The notes beneath the pieces were generated by a model. It was not told the origin of the DNA. It saw nothing but the letters and a program-made list of their open reading frames with translations, and did not search any database. A stretch of DNA of 64,000 bases from Desulfoferula sp040751985 (GTDB lineage: Bacteria > Desulfobacterota > Desulfarculia > Desulfarculales > Desulfarculaceae): positions 115,924-179,923 of the forward strand of contig JBFMFU010000065.1 in assembly GCA_040751985.1 (NCBI GenBank), written 5' to 3'. Below are positions 24,248 through 32,295 of the stretch, piece by piece. The stretch's first letter is position 1, and each line of letters starts with the position of its first letter. A program made the translations under genes and the position numbers.

Positions 24248-25762
24248 CTAAGCGGGCGAGGCCTCCGGCGGGGCCTTGGGCGGCGCGGCCGGGGCAGCCG
24301 GTGCGGCCGGCGGCGCGCCCAGGCCCAGGGCCGCCTCCACCAGGGCCGTGAGGTCCCTGGCCACCAGGTTGGAGCCCAGCGCGTTGATGCCCACCTGCAG
24401 GCCCTGGTAGCAGAAGGGGCAGCAGGAGACCAGCTCGCTGGCCCCGGTGCCCTCGGCCTCCTGCACCCTGGCCTGGGCCATCTTGCCCTGGATGTCCGGA
24501 TAGCCGGACTTGAGCCCGCCGCCGGCCCCGCAGCAGCGGGAGTACTCCCGGTTGCGCGGCATCTCGCTCAGCACCAGGCCCGGTATGGCCTGCATGATGA
24601 AGCGGGGGTCGTCGTAGACGCGGCTGGCCCGGCCCAGGTGGCAGGGGTCGTGGTAGGTCACCACCCGCTCCAGGGGCTTGCTGAACTTCAGGCGGCCCTC
24701 CTCGATCAGGCGGCGCAGGAACTGGGCGGTGTGCATCACCTCCAGCCGCACCTGCCCCACCCGCGGGTAGTCCTCGCTGATGGTCTTGAAGCAGCCGGCG
24801 CAGGAGGTGACCAGGATGGCGGCCCCCAGGCTGTTGAACTGCTCGATGTTCTGGCTGGCGATGCGCTGGAACTCCGGGTCGCCCATCCTTAGCATCACCG
24901 AGCCGCAGCAGCGCTCCTTGTTGCCCAGGATGCCGAAGTCGATGCCCAGGTGGTTGAAGATGTTCACGGTGCTGATGGCCACCTGGCGCACGTTGGTGTC
25001 GAAGCTGGCCGTGCAGCCCAGGTACAGGAGCACCTCGGCCGGCTGCTTGCTGATGTCCTTGGGCTCCTCGGCGATGAGCCCCTCTTTCTTGGCCCGGCGG
25101 GCCCACTTGGCCCGGGCGGTGCGCGGCTGCTGCCAGGGGTTGTCGTAGGACTTTACGCTCTTGACCAGGGCCTTCTGGCTGGGCAGGGGCCCGTAGCCGG
25201 CCATGACGATGGCCTTGCGGATCTCCTCCCAGAGGTTGACCGTGTCGATGCCCGCCGGGCAGACGATCTGGCACTGGCCGCAGGTGGAGCACTCGTAGAG
25301 GCTGGCCGCGAAGCGGTCCACCTCCTGGCGGGTGATCTCCCGGTGGCCCAGCAGCCGGGCCAGCAGCTTGCGCACTGGGGCCGGGTCGCCGCCGCCGTGG
25401 GCCAGCTGGGCCAAGAGGCCGTGCTGGCCCTTGAGGATGCGCAGGAACTCGGCCGCCTTGGCCCGGGGCAGGATGTCCTGGCGCTGGTCCTGGTCGTAGA
25501 CCGGGCACCAGTTCAGGCACTCGCCGCAGCGGGTGCAGGCCTCCAGTTGCAGCAGGCGCTTGGCCGCCAGGGCCTCTATGGGGATGGTCTGGGCCGCCTC
25601 GGGTTTGGCCGGCGCAGCGGGCGCGGAGGACTCGGCGGGCGCGGCCGGAGGAGGCGGTGTAGCCGGCGCAGCGGGCGGAGCCGCCTGCGCGGCCGGGGCT
25701 TCCGGAGCAGCCGTCTGCTCCGGGCTGGCCTCGGGGGTGGTTGGTTTGTCCTGCTCGGCCAC
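24248..25762 (-). CDS. HdrD/DsrK-like Fe-S protein with CCG domains
   Basis: A 504-residue cytoplasmic Fe-S protein. A Pro/Ala-rich tail precedes two ferredoxin motifs (CTRCGECLNWCP, CSTCGQCQIVCP) and two CCG domains (CCGSVM...CAGC and CHLGR...CCGAGGG...CCPFC); another Pro/Ala-rich tail closes the protein. The CCG cysteines would hold a noncubane cluster as in heterodisulfide reductase HdrD, DsrK or TmcB. The GTG at 25762 follows GAGG and lies ten bases after the cytochrome gene stop, so this is the cytoplasmic arm of the membrane complex encoded upstream. It is clearly paralogous to the 36.8 kb protein (both have SYxNPxQxPR and FGILG...CCGS). The Pro/Ala tails are unusual. Confidence 0.88.
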   Translation of the reverse strand: MAEQDKPTTPEASPEQTAAPEAPAAQAAPPAAPATPPPPAAPAESSAPAAPAKPEAAQTIPIEALAAKRLLQLEACTRCGECLNWCPVYDQDQRQDILPRAKAAEFLRILKGQHGLLAQLAHGGGDPAPVRKLLARLLGHREITRQEVDRFAASLYECSTCGQCQIVCPAGIDTVNLWEEIRKAIVMAGYGPLPSQKALVKSVKSYDNPWQQPRTARAKWARRAKKEGLIAEEPKDISKQPAEVLLYLGCTASFDTNVRQVAISTVNIFNHLGIDFGILGNKERCCGSVMLRMGDPEFQRIASQNIEQFNSLGAAILVTSCAGCFKTISEDYPRVGQVRLEVMHTAQFLRRLIEEGRLKFSKPLERVVTYHDPCHLGRASRVYDDPRFIMQAIPGLVLSEMPRNREYSRCCGAGGGLKSGYPDIQGKMAQARVQEAEGTGASELVSCCPFCYQGLQVGINALGSNLVARDLTALVEAALGLGAPPAAPAAPAAPPKAPPEASPA

Positions 25763-25772
25763 GGTCAGTGCC

Positions 25773-27203
25773 TCACTGCAAGCGGCGGTTGATGATCAGG
25801 CTGAGCGGCGCGGTGAACATGTGGCGCATCTTGCCGAAGGGCAGATAGGCCACGAACAGGGCCGCCACCAGGCCGTGGCCGTACCACAGCCAGGCATAGG
25901 CCGTTGGCCAGTCCACGGGCAGGCGGGCCAGCAGCCGGGACAGGGGGTAGGCCGCGAAGGACCAGGCCGCGGCCGGGGCCGGCGCCTGGCTGATGAGGAT
26001 GCGCGCCGCCTCGGTGGTAAAGCCCAGCAGGATCATCACCCCCAGGATGATCAGGGCGATGTTGTCCTTCCACTCCGCCACCACGTAGTCCGGCCGCACC
26101 ACCCAGCGCTGCAACGCGGCCAGGAGCACGCCCAGCAGCATCAACAGCCCTAAGAGATCATTGGTCACGGCCACGAAGCCGTGGTTCTTGTTGAGTAGCG
26201 CCAGGGCCAGGTCGCTGGCCGGCCAGAGCTTGTACACCAGCCAGGTGAACAGGCCCAGGCCCATCTTGGCCAGGATGGACAGATAGATCAGGCTGTGCAG
26301 GAACCAGCGCCGCACGCTCTCCTTGAGCAGGCGCCGCTGCCAGAGCACGTCCAGCCACAGCACCTTGAGGGTCTCCCAGATGGTGCGGCTGAACAAGGCG
26401 CTCCAGAGCGTCTCCGAGCCGGCCGCGATCTTGGCGTGCAGGGATTTCTCCTGGCCGGCCACGCTGCCCTTCATATAGAACAGCGCCCCGGTGACCAGGC
26501 CTATTAAGAAGATAAGCAGGGCCAGGCCGAACCACCAGGAGCCGATGCTGAAGCTGGCGCTGTGGCACAGGAAGCAGATGGCGCCCTTGGCCGGCAGGAC
26601 CGCGTTGGGCGCGCCCACCTTGTTGCCGGCCGCGTGGCAGCGGGCGCAGAGCTTGTCCTCACGCAGGTCGTTGGGCCCGTGGTCCGTGAGGCCAATTGCG
26701 CGGCCCGCGGCGTCCACCCGGGCCAGCTTGACCAGGCCGGTCTTCTTGTCCAGGGCCACGAAGGCTGACTTGTTATGGCAGGCCGAGCACTGCACCGAGC
26801 TGTGCGGGTCGTGGAGCGCGCTCTCGCCGTGGCCGGGGTGGCAGGCCAGGCACTGGGCGCCGCTCACGCTCTTGTGCGGCGAGCGGGCCACGTCCGTGTG
26901 GCAGGACAGGCAGGCCGTCCAGCGGTGGCGGCTAGTGCCAAAGCTCTTCAGCTCCACCTTGAGCGGCACCGCCCGGCCGTCCACGGTGCGGATGCACGGG
27001 TCCTGGCCGTGGCACTCCAGGCACAGGGCCTGGCTGGCCGCCGCGCCCTCGTTGCTGGCCAGGTTGGGCAGATGGTGGCAGTCCAGGCACAGCCGGGGCC
27101 CGCTGCCGGCCGGGGCCGGCGGCATGGCCACCGGCGCGGCCAGGGCCGCCGTGGCCATGAACAGCGCCGCCAGCAGCGCGGCTATGGCCGCCAGCCTAGG
27201 CAT
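25773..27203 (-). CDS. Fused heptaheme cytochrome c - NarI-like cytochrome b membrane protein
   Basis: A 476-residue fusion. After a signal peptide (1-23), seven CxxCH motifs begin at residues 39, 61, 98, 118, 139, 186 and 210. From about 222 the protein is membrane-embedded, with five or more helices and a NarI/DsrM-like domain (YLSILAKMGLGLFTW, WYGHGLVAALFVAYLPFGKM). It should move electrons between periplasmic haems and the menaquinone pool or the HdrD-like protein encoded next. Its ATG overlaps the stop of the previous cytochrome b gene by eight bases. Fusion of a multihaem head to a NarI-type membrane domain in one chain is uncommon; DsrJ and DsrM, for example, are separate. Confidence 0.85.
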   Translation of the reverse strand: MPRLAAIAALLAALFMATAALAAPVAMPPAPAGSGPRLCLDCHHLPNLASNEGAAASQALCLECHGQDPCIRTVDGRAVPLKVELKSFGTSRHRWTACLSCHTDVARSPHKSVSGAQCLACHPGHGESALHDPHSSVQCSACHNKSAFVALDKKTGLVKLARVDAAGRAIGLTDHGPNDLREDKLCARCHAAGNKVGAPNAVLPAKGAICFLCHSASFSIGSWWFGLALLIFLIGLVTGALFYMKGSVAGQEKSLHAKIAAGSETLWSALFSRTIWETLKVLWLDVLWQRRLLKESVRRWFLHSLIYLSILAKMGLGLFTWLVYKLWPASDLALALLNKNHGFVAVTNDLLGLLMLLGVLLAALQRWVVRPDYVVAEWKDNIALIILGVMILLGFTTEAARILISQAPAPAAAWSFAAYPLSRLLARLPVDWPTAYAWLWYGHGLVAALFVAYLPFGKMRHMFTAPLSLIINRRLQ

Positions 27204-27906
27204 GCTTGTCTCCGGCCGGCTCAGCCGGGGCCTGCAGGGCCTCGTACTGGGCCGGGTGCTCGGCCCGCACCCGCTCCAGGCTCATGCGGCCGTGGAAGAT
27301 GCTCTGGTCCATGGGGAAGACATCCGGCCGCAGGTGGCCCACGATCACGTGCACCACGAACTTCAGGGCCACGGCGATGATGGCCTCGAACAGGTGCAGC
27401 AAGAGAGCCAGGTTGATGAAGTAGCCGGGCAGGAAGTTGCTGAACCACTCCGGGAACCACAGCACCAGGCCGGTGAGGCCCATGGTGTTCATGCCGATCA
27501 ACACCGCCCAGTAGTCCACCTTTTCCCAGTAGGCGAAGCGGCCGAAGCGCGGGGCCTGGCCCCGGCCCAGCATCCAGCCCAGGTGCCGGAACAGGTCGCG
27601 CACATCCTGCCAGCAAGGGAACATGCCCTGGGGCCCGGTGAGGCGGCCCTTCAGCACCGCCTTGTAGTAGAGCAGCCAGATGAGATGGATCATCACCGCG
27701 GCGTAGGTCATCACCGCGCAGGCCCGGTGCAGCCAGGCCAGCCCGGCCGCCCCGCCCAGCACCCAGGCCACGGCCTGGGCCCACCAGGCGCCGGCGAAGT
27801 ACAGCGAGAAGCCGGTGAGCCCCAGGCCCACGAAGCCCACCATCACCACGATGTGCAGCAGGCGGTTGAGCACGCTGAAGCGCTGGATGTGGCTCGGCCC
27901 GTCCAT
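27196..27906 (-). CDS. Cytochrome b561-type membrane subunit (FdnI/thiosulfate reductase gamma-like)
   Basis: A 236-residue di-haem cytochrome b with four to five helices. Histidines suited to haem binding occur in LLHIVVM, LHRACAVMTYAAVMIHL and LLLHLFEAIIAVALKFVVHVI. The overall pattern matches formate dehydrogenase gamma / thiosulfate reductase cytochrome b subunits. It would link periplasmic haems to quinone. The ATG at 27906 comes two bases after the stop of the hexahaem cytochrome gene. Confidence 0.85.
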   Translation of the reverse strand: MDGPSHIQRFSVLNRLLHIVVMVGFVGLGLTGFSLYFAGAWWAQAVAWVLGGAAGLAWLHRACAVMTYAAVMIHLIWLLYYKAVLKGRLTGPQGMFPCWQDVRDLFRHLGWMLGRGQAPRFGRFAYWEKVDYWAVLIGMNTMGLTGLVLWFPEWFSNFLPGYFINLALLLHLFEAIIAVALKFVVHVIVGHLRPDVFPMDQSIFHGRMSLERVRAEHPAQYEALQAPAEPAGDKHA

Positions 27907-27908
27907 AC

Positions 27909-28802
27909 CTAATGCTTCCTCAGCTTGTGCTGGATCTCCCTGAGCATCCAAAGCAGCGTGTGGCCGTAGAAGAAGCCCACCACGCACACCGCCACCACCG
28001 CCAGGACGGCCGTCAGGGCCCAGAGCAGGTACACCCGCTGGGCCTTGGCCGCGTCCGCGGGCCCCAGGTCCACGCTGGCGGGGTGCACGATGTACTGGGC
28101 GAAGCGGGGCGTGGCCTGGGGGTGGCAGCGCTGGCAGGCGGCCTGGGCCGCCTCCGGCTTCTTGAGCGACTGGCAGTCGTGGGCCTGGTGGCAGTCGCTG
28201 CAGAAGGCGGCCTTGTCCCAGCCCAGCTTGTCGCCGGCCTGGCCGTGGTAGTCCTTCAGGTACGTGGCGGCCTGGGCCGGATGGCAGGCCCCGCAGGTGT
28301 TGGTCTGGGCCCGGCCCAGGGCCACCCGGCCGCGGCGGGCACGCGCGTAATGCACGTCGTGGCAGTCCGCGCAGACCGGGGCCGGCAGCCTGCTCTGCTT
28401 GGTCAGGACCTTGTCCTTGAGGGCCTTGGCGTGGGCGCCCTGGTTGTAGCGCTGCCAGGCCAGGCGGTGGCAGCGCTGGCACTGGCCGTAGTCATAGGCC
28501 CTGAGCGCCGGGTTGGTCAGGTACTTGGGGTCCGCCGGGTCCGGGTGCTTGAGCTGGGTCTGGCCGGGCGAAAGGGCCTTTTCCTGGGCCGGGTGGCACT
28601 CGGCGCAGGCCAGCTTGCCGTGGGCCCCGGCCTGGAAGCGGGCCAGGTCCACGAACCAGGAGGACTGCTGCGCGGCCGGGGTCTGGGCCGCGGCCGGCGA
28701 GACCAGCCACGCACCCAGGGCCGCCAGCAGGGCCAGCAGCAGGCGGGCCCATCTATGCCCCCGGCTGTGCTGCATGCCTGCTCTCCCCCTCTCCCGCGTC
28801 AT
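27909..28802 (-). CDS. Membrane-anchored hexahaem cytochrome c
   Basis: A 297-residue protein with an N-terminal signal sequence (through about residue 40), six CxxCH motifs (cysteines at 66, 108, 144, 170, 201 and 223) and a C-terminal anchor helix (about 257-280) with a short basic cytoplasmic tail. It is a periplasmic electron carrier tethered to the inner membrane. Two starts are plausible: ATG at 28802 (GAGGGG upstream) and ATG at 28775 (GGGGGAG upstream), the second giving a more typical signal peptide. It is flanked by the BPL_N gene and a cytochrome b gene at very short distances. Confidence 0.85.
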   Translation of the reverse strand: MTRERGRAGMQHSRGHRWARLLLALLAALGAWLVSPAAAQTPAAQQSSWFVDLARFQAGAHGKLACAECHPAQEKALSPGQTQLKHPDPADPKYLTNPALRAYDYGQCQRCHRLAWQRYNQGAHAKALKDKVLTKQSRLPAPVCADCHDVHYARARRGRVALGRAQTNTCGACHPAQAATYLKDYHGQAGDKLGWDKAAFCSDCHQAHDCQSLKKPEAAQAACQRCHPQATPRFAQYIVHPASVDLGPADAAKAQRVYLLWALTAVLAVVAVCVVGFFYGHTLLWMLREIQHKLRKH

Positions 28803-28810
28803 CTTCCCCC

Positions 28811-30070
28811 TCAGTGCAGCCGCCGCGCCCGGCCTGGCCGCAGGGCCCCGGCCGCCGCAGTGGCGAAGTACATATTAAGATACAATGCCGCGGCCCGGCG
28901 CAGGTCTTTGAAGAGCCCCGCGGCGCGCTCGGTGGTCTCCTGCCCCTCCTCCAGCTCCCGGCGCAGGGCCCGGATGCTTTCGGTGACCCCGGCCAGGAGC
29001 GCCGGCAGCTCCGCGGCCCCGGCCGGGACCAGCAGCCGCCGGGCCCGCTCCAGGGCGCCGGTGCGCGACCAGAGCGCCTCCAAAAACACCCGCAGCTTGG
29101 CCGGCTCGTAGACCTTGCCGCCCATGCGCCAGCGGGCCGGGTGGTCCTCCAGGGCCAGGGCCACGATGCGGCTGTTGCTCACCTGCCGCCGCACCTCACT
29201 GAGCAGGCGCCGGGCCTGGGCCGGGCCCAGCTCCGCCAGGCCGCGGCCGTCCGGGGCCAGGGCTTGGGACGGCGTATGCTCCGCCAGGATGGCGGCCAGC
29301 CGGCGGTTGGCCTGGGCAAAGCGCGGGTGCTCGCAGTGGGGGCCGAAGAGGTACATGACCCCCGCGCCCAGGCGGCCGCGCAGCACCGCCGCCCGGCCCA
29401 GCAGGGTCTGGGCGGCCAGCTCTCGCGGGGCCAGGAAGCGGGTGGCCTGGCTGAAATCCTGGTAGGTGGCCAGCACCTCCACGCCCGGACCGGCCGGCTG
29501 CATGGCCGGGCCGCCGTACAGGGGCGCACTGAACTCGCCCTCGCCCAGGGGCCCGCCCTGGCCGCGCAGAATCAGGGCCTCGCGCACCGGGTGGAACACG
29601 TAGTCGCAGCCATAGGGCGTGGCGAACTTCTCGGGCATGATTAGGGGCTGGGGCAGCCGGCGGCTCAGGTTGGCGATGGTGGCCTCTACCAAGTTGAACA
29701 GGTTGAGCGGCTCCTTGGACGAGCGCAGCAGCAAATAGGCCCCGGCGCAGAAGCCCAGATACAGGCCGCCGCCGGCTATGAAGCGCCGCAGGGCCGCGGC
29801 CCCGGCCGGGCCCAGGGCGCCGGCCATGGCAAAGGTGTCCCCGCCGCTCACGGCCAGGGCGTCCAGGCCGCTGAGGCCGCCGCTGGCCACCTCCCCGGCC
29901 TCCAGGAAGCGCAGATCCCCCAGGCCCAGGGCCTCGCAGGTGTCGGCCAGCCACAGCCAGGAGTGGGAGCTGCCCGCCCCGCAGTACACGCCCAGGCGCG
30001 GCCCGCGCGCCGCGGGCCGGGGCGCGGCCTGCTCTTGCGCCTGCTCGCCGTATGCCTGCCGGGCCTGCAC
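28811..30070 (-). CDS. BPL_N (class I glutamine-amidotransferase-like) domain protein
   Basis: A 419-residue protein. Residues about 25-230 form a BPL_N domain, the amidotransferase-like fold at the N-terminus of eukaryotic biotin ligases: VYCGAGSSHSW, the SGGDTFAM turn, and the nucleophile-elbow-like GFCAGAYLL near 107-115. No biotin-ligase catalytic domain follows; instead there is an Ala/Arg/Leu-rich helical region (about 270-410). The GTG at 30070 is 13 bases after the AOR-like gene stop. Its function is unknown; location inside an electron-transfer operon suggests a maturation or assembly role (inference). No membrane segment is seen. Confidence 0.72.
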   Translation of the reverse strand: MQARQAYGEQAQEQAAPRPAARGPRLGVYCGAGSSHSWLWLADTCEALGLGDLRFLEAGEVASGGLSGLDALAVSGGDTFAMAGALGPAGAAALRRFIAGGGLYLGFCAGAYLLLRSSKEPLNLFNLVEATIANLSRRLPQPLIMPEKFATPYGCDYVFHPVREALILRGQGGPLGEGEFSAPLYGGPAMQPAGPGVEVLATYQDFSQATRFLAPRELAAQTLLGRAAVLRGRLGAGVMYLFGPHCEHPRFAQANRRLAAILAEHTPSQALAPDGRGLAELGPAQARRLLSEVRRQVSNSRIVALALEDHPARWRMGGKVYEPAKLRVFLEALWSRTGALERARRLLVPAGAAELPALLAGVTESIRALRRELEEGQETTERAAGLFKDLRRAAALYLNMYFATAAAGALRPGRARRLH

Positions 30071-30083
30071 CGCGCCCCCGCGC

Positions 30084-31385
30084 CTAACCGATCCCGGCCA
30101 CGGCCGCGTCCAGGGCCTCGGGGCCGATCTCCAGGCCGATGCCCAGGCCCACCAGCTCCAGGAGCTTCTCCTCGCTCAGCTCCGGGGCCATGAGCATGAA
30201 CAGGGGGTCCAGGCCGAACAGATAGGCCAGGGCCTGGCGCCGGGCCCGCCAGGCCGGGTCCGCGCTCTGGGCCAGGCCGAACAGGGCGCCGGCTGGCGCC
30301 GCCGGGGCCAGGGGGCCGCTCAGGCCGGGCACCGGGCCCTTGATGGTGGCCAGGCCGGCCATCAGCCCCGCCGCGTCCTTGACGCCGGCTGCGGCCGCGG
30401 CCGCGGCCACGCCCGCCGGGTCCAGGCCCAGGTGGGCGCATTGGCCCAGCACCTGGCCCGCCTCGGCCGCGCTCAGGCCCAGGCCCTGCAGCCCGGCCAG
30501 GGCCGCCAGGTCGCCCACCAGCACGCCGGGCTCAGGCGCCGGCGGCTCGCTGAGCTGGCTGGGGTCGGCTTCCAGGAACAGGAAGGTGTTGGCCGCGAAC
30601 GGCGTGTTGAAGCTGGCCCGGTGGCGGTGCACCAGGGGGGCCAGCCAGTCGGCCAGGGCCTGCTGGCCCAGGCCAGCGGCCAGGTCGGCCAGGCCCTTCT
30701 TGCCCGCCCAGGCCCCGCCCTTGACCGCGCCCAGCAGCTCCAGGCACTGGGCCGCGAAGTCCTCGGGCTCGGCGATCTCCAAGAGTCCCAGGCCGCGCAG
30801 GGCGATGAGCTTGAGGTTCTTGGCCGCCAGGGCCCGGCCCAGGCCGAAGCGGTCGCCCGAGGGCCAGTAGTTGATCATCAAGGCGGCCAGGTCGCTGCCC
30901 TGCTCGGCGGCCGGGCCGGCGCCCAGCACCTGGATCAGCTCGTCGCCCATGTTGGCCCGCACCGCCTCGCAGGCGGCCCACACGTCCTGGCCCCACAGGT
31001 CGGCCGCGTCCTCCAGGTCCGCGATGCCGTCGTGCACCCACAGGTACTTGGGCGAGGCGGCCGCGCCCTTGATGACGATGTAGTCGAAGCCCGAGTACTT
31101 CAGCTCCATGCCCGCGTACTGGGTCAGGGGCGCGTGGCAGACCGTGCCGGTCAGGGGGCTCTTGGCCGTGACCACGCCCAGGTCCGAGCCGGGCACCATG
31201 GACCCGGTGAACAGGCCGGCGCCCAGCACGATGGGCTCGCCGTCCTGGTGCTGTTGGTACAGGGCCAGGTTCACCCCCGCCCCGCCTATCTTCTCCTGGC
31301 AAAGCCCGTCAGGATAAGGCTCCTCGTTCACCTCGCCGCTGGCCAGGTCGATGATCGCGATACGGTCGGAAGCCAGATATTCCAT
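30084..31385 (-). CDS. Aldehyde:ferredoxin oxidoreductase-like protein, shortened and without Fe-S motif
   Basis: A 433-residue protein whose first 200 residues are a clear AFOR N-terminal domain: IGGAGVNLALY, GLFTGSMVPGSDLGVVTAKSPLTGT and KYSGFDYIVIKGAA, the region that binds the tungsten/molybdenum pterin cofactor. Family members are about 600 residues and have four cysteines for a 4Fe-4S cluster. Here the protein is shorter and no CxxCxxxC cluster motif is visible; the C-terminal half is Ala/Leu/Gly-rich. It may bind tungstopterin without its own cluster, or act as a non-catalytic subunit. The ferredoxin gene 15 bases upstream could substitute for the lost cluster (inference). Confidence 0.75.
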   Translation of the reverse strand: MEYLASDRIAIIDLASGEVNEEPYPDGLCQEKIGGAGVNLALYQQHQDGEPIVLGAGLFTGSMVPGSDLGVVTAKSPLTGTVCHAPLTQYAGMELKYSGFDYIVIKGAAASPKYLWVHDGIADLEDAADLWGQDVWAACEAVRANMGDELIQVLGAGPAAEQGSDLAALMINYWPSGDRFGLGRALAAKNLKLIALRGLGLLEIAEPEDFAAQCLELLGAVKGGAWAGKKGLADLAAGLGQQALADWLAPLVHRHRASFNTPFAANTFLFLEADPSQLSEPPAPEPGVLVGDLAALAGLQGLGLSAAEAGQVLGQCAHLGLDPAGVAAAAAAAGVKDAAGLMAGLATIKGPVPGLSGPLAPAAPAGALFGLAQSADPAWRARRQALAYLFGLDPLFMLMAPELSEEKLLELVGLGIGLEIGPEALDAAVAGIG

Positions 31386-31400
31386 GTGCGGCGCTCCTTT

Positions 31401-31751
31401 CTAGTCCAGGTAGATGGCCTCTACCGGGCAGATCTGCCGGCACAGGGGCCCCGCCTCGCGGTCGGAGCACAGGTCGCAGGCCTCCCTGAGCAGCATGGGC
31501 TTGGCCGAGGCGTCGCCGCCGCCGCCCTCCTCCACCGCGCCGATGCGCTTGACCTCCAGGCCCTCGGGCCGGGCGATCACCAGGTCCTCCTCCTGCTTGA
31601 GGATCACCCCGAAGTAGTCCTTCTTGTCCCGGGTGCGGTAGACCACGATGCAAGAGGACAGCAGGGCGAAGGCGTCGTCGCGGTGATAGCCGCAGGCCAG
31701 CTCGCAGGCCATGCAGGCCGTGCACTTCAGGGGGTCGATCTTCACTCCCAT
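31401..31751 (-). CDS. 4Fe-4S ferredoxin-like electron-transfer protein (AOR partner)
   Basis: A 116-residue cytoplasmic ferredoxin of the HycB/CooF/AOR-partner kind. The N-terminal motif is CTACMACELACG and the C-terminal one CDLCSDREAGPLCRQICP, enough cysteines for two or more 4Fe-4S clusters, separated by a beta-rich insert (about 30-85). As the first gene of a seven-gene minus-strand operon, it probably takes electrons from or gives them to the AOR-like protein encoded next. The ATG at 31751 has AGGAT-like complementarity upstream. Confidence 0.88.
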   Translation of the reverse strand: MGVKIDPLKCTACMACELACGYHRDDAFALLSSCIVVYRTRDKKDYFGVILKQEEDLVIARPEGLEVKRIGAVEEGGGGDASAKPMLLREACDLCSDREAGPLCRQICPVEAIYLD

Positions 31752-31859
31752 GGCGGAAATCCTCGCTAAGGCTTTTCAGGCGCGGGCGGCGGTGCCTGGC
31801 AGAGTATGGCCGCCGCAGCCTGAGTTTGGGGGCTTGCGGTCACAATTTTGACGAAAGCC

Positions 31860-31890
31860 ATCATAGCAGCAAAAAGGCGGGCCAAGTCAA
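31860..31890 (-). promoter_or_regulatory. Possible promoter of the ferredoxin-cytochrome operon
   Basis: On the minus strand TTGACT (31890-31885) is followed after 19 bases by TATGAT (31865-31860), about 110 bases upstream of the ferredoxin start. The hexamers are good but the spacing is long, so this is tentative. Confidence 0.3.
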
Positions 31891-31995
31891 CGAAAAAAAC
31901 ATAATGAATATAATACTTCCACAAATCGCCTTGCCGACCCCTTGCCAGCCCTCTGCCCGGCCAGGGGCCGGGGGTGGCCCTGCCAGATAACCAAT

Positions 31996-32014
31996 CGTTT
32001 TCATTATCATTAAG
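31996..32014. promoter_or_regulatory. Fur-box-like sequence in divergent intergenic region
   Basis: The reverse strand reads CTTAATGATAATGAAAACG, matching the 19-bp Fur consensus at 12 positions, including ten in a row (TAATGATAAT). It lies in a 544-base gap (31752-32295) that has no convincing gene. A weak plus-strand promoter (TTGTCA at 32013-32018, AAGAAT after 16 bases) starts at its edge. No iron gene is adjacent. Confidence 0.4.
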
Positions 32015-32148
32015 TTGTCAAATTCAGTTAAGGCCTAAGAATAGCATGGCTTTAGGCGCCGGCTGGGGCGGCCGGTCCAGATTGGGAGCGGGCCGGGCCC
32101 AGGGCGGCCCCAGGCCGGCTTTCTCTCATAAAGGTTATAATATTTTAC

Positions 32149-32178
32149 TTGACAAGCCAGCGGCCGATTTTCTACAAA
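32149..32178 (+). promoter_or_regulatory. Promoter upstream of the FadR-type regulator
   Basis: TTGACA at 32149-32154 is followed after 18 bases by TACAAA (32173-32178), a moderate -10, in the only AT-rich stretch before the regulator gene. A leader of about 110 bases results. Confidence 0.4.
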
Positions 32179-32295
32179 TTTAGAGACCACCCTCCCAGGC
32201 CCAAGACCAGAGCCGGAGCGGGCCCCGCCGGTTGCCCGGGCAGCCGGGGAAAGCCAAAGGCGGGGCGCGGCCGGCCAGCGCGCAGAAAGCCCTTT

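Noticed and set aside
28775..28802. Alternative start of the hexahaem cytochrome
   Set aside because: Not rejected outright; both ATGs have good ribosome sites, and the longer form was kept only for completeness.
29778..31769. 663-codon plus-strand open frame opposite the AOR-like and BPL_N genes
   Set aside because: Low-complexity Gln/Gly/His/Arg peptide, no ribosome site and strong real genes on the other strand; typical antisense frame in GC-rich DNA.
31974..32183. 69-codon plus-strand open frame in the divergent intergenic region
   Set aside because: No ribosome site, no motif, and it spans promoter-like and Fur-box-like sequence.
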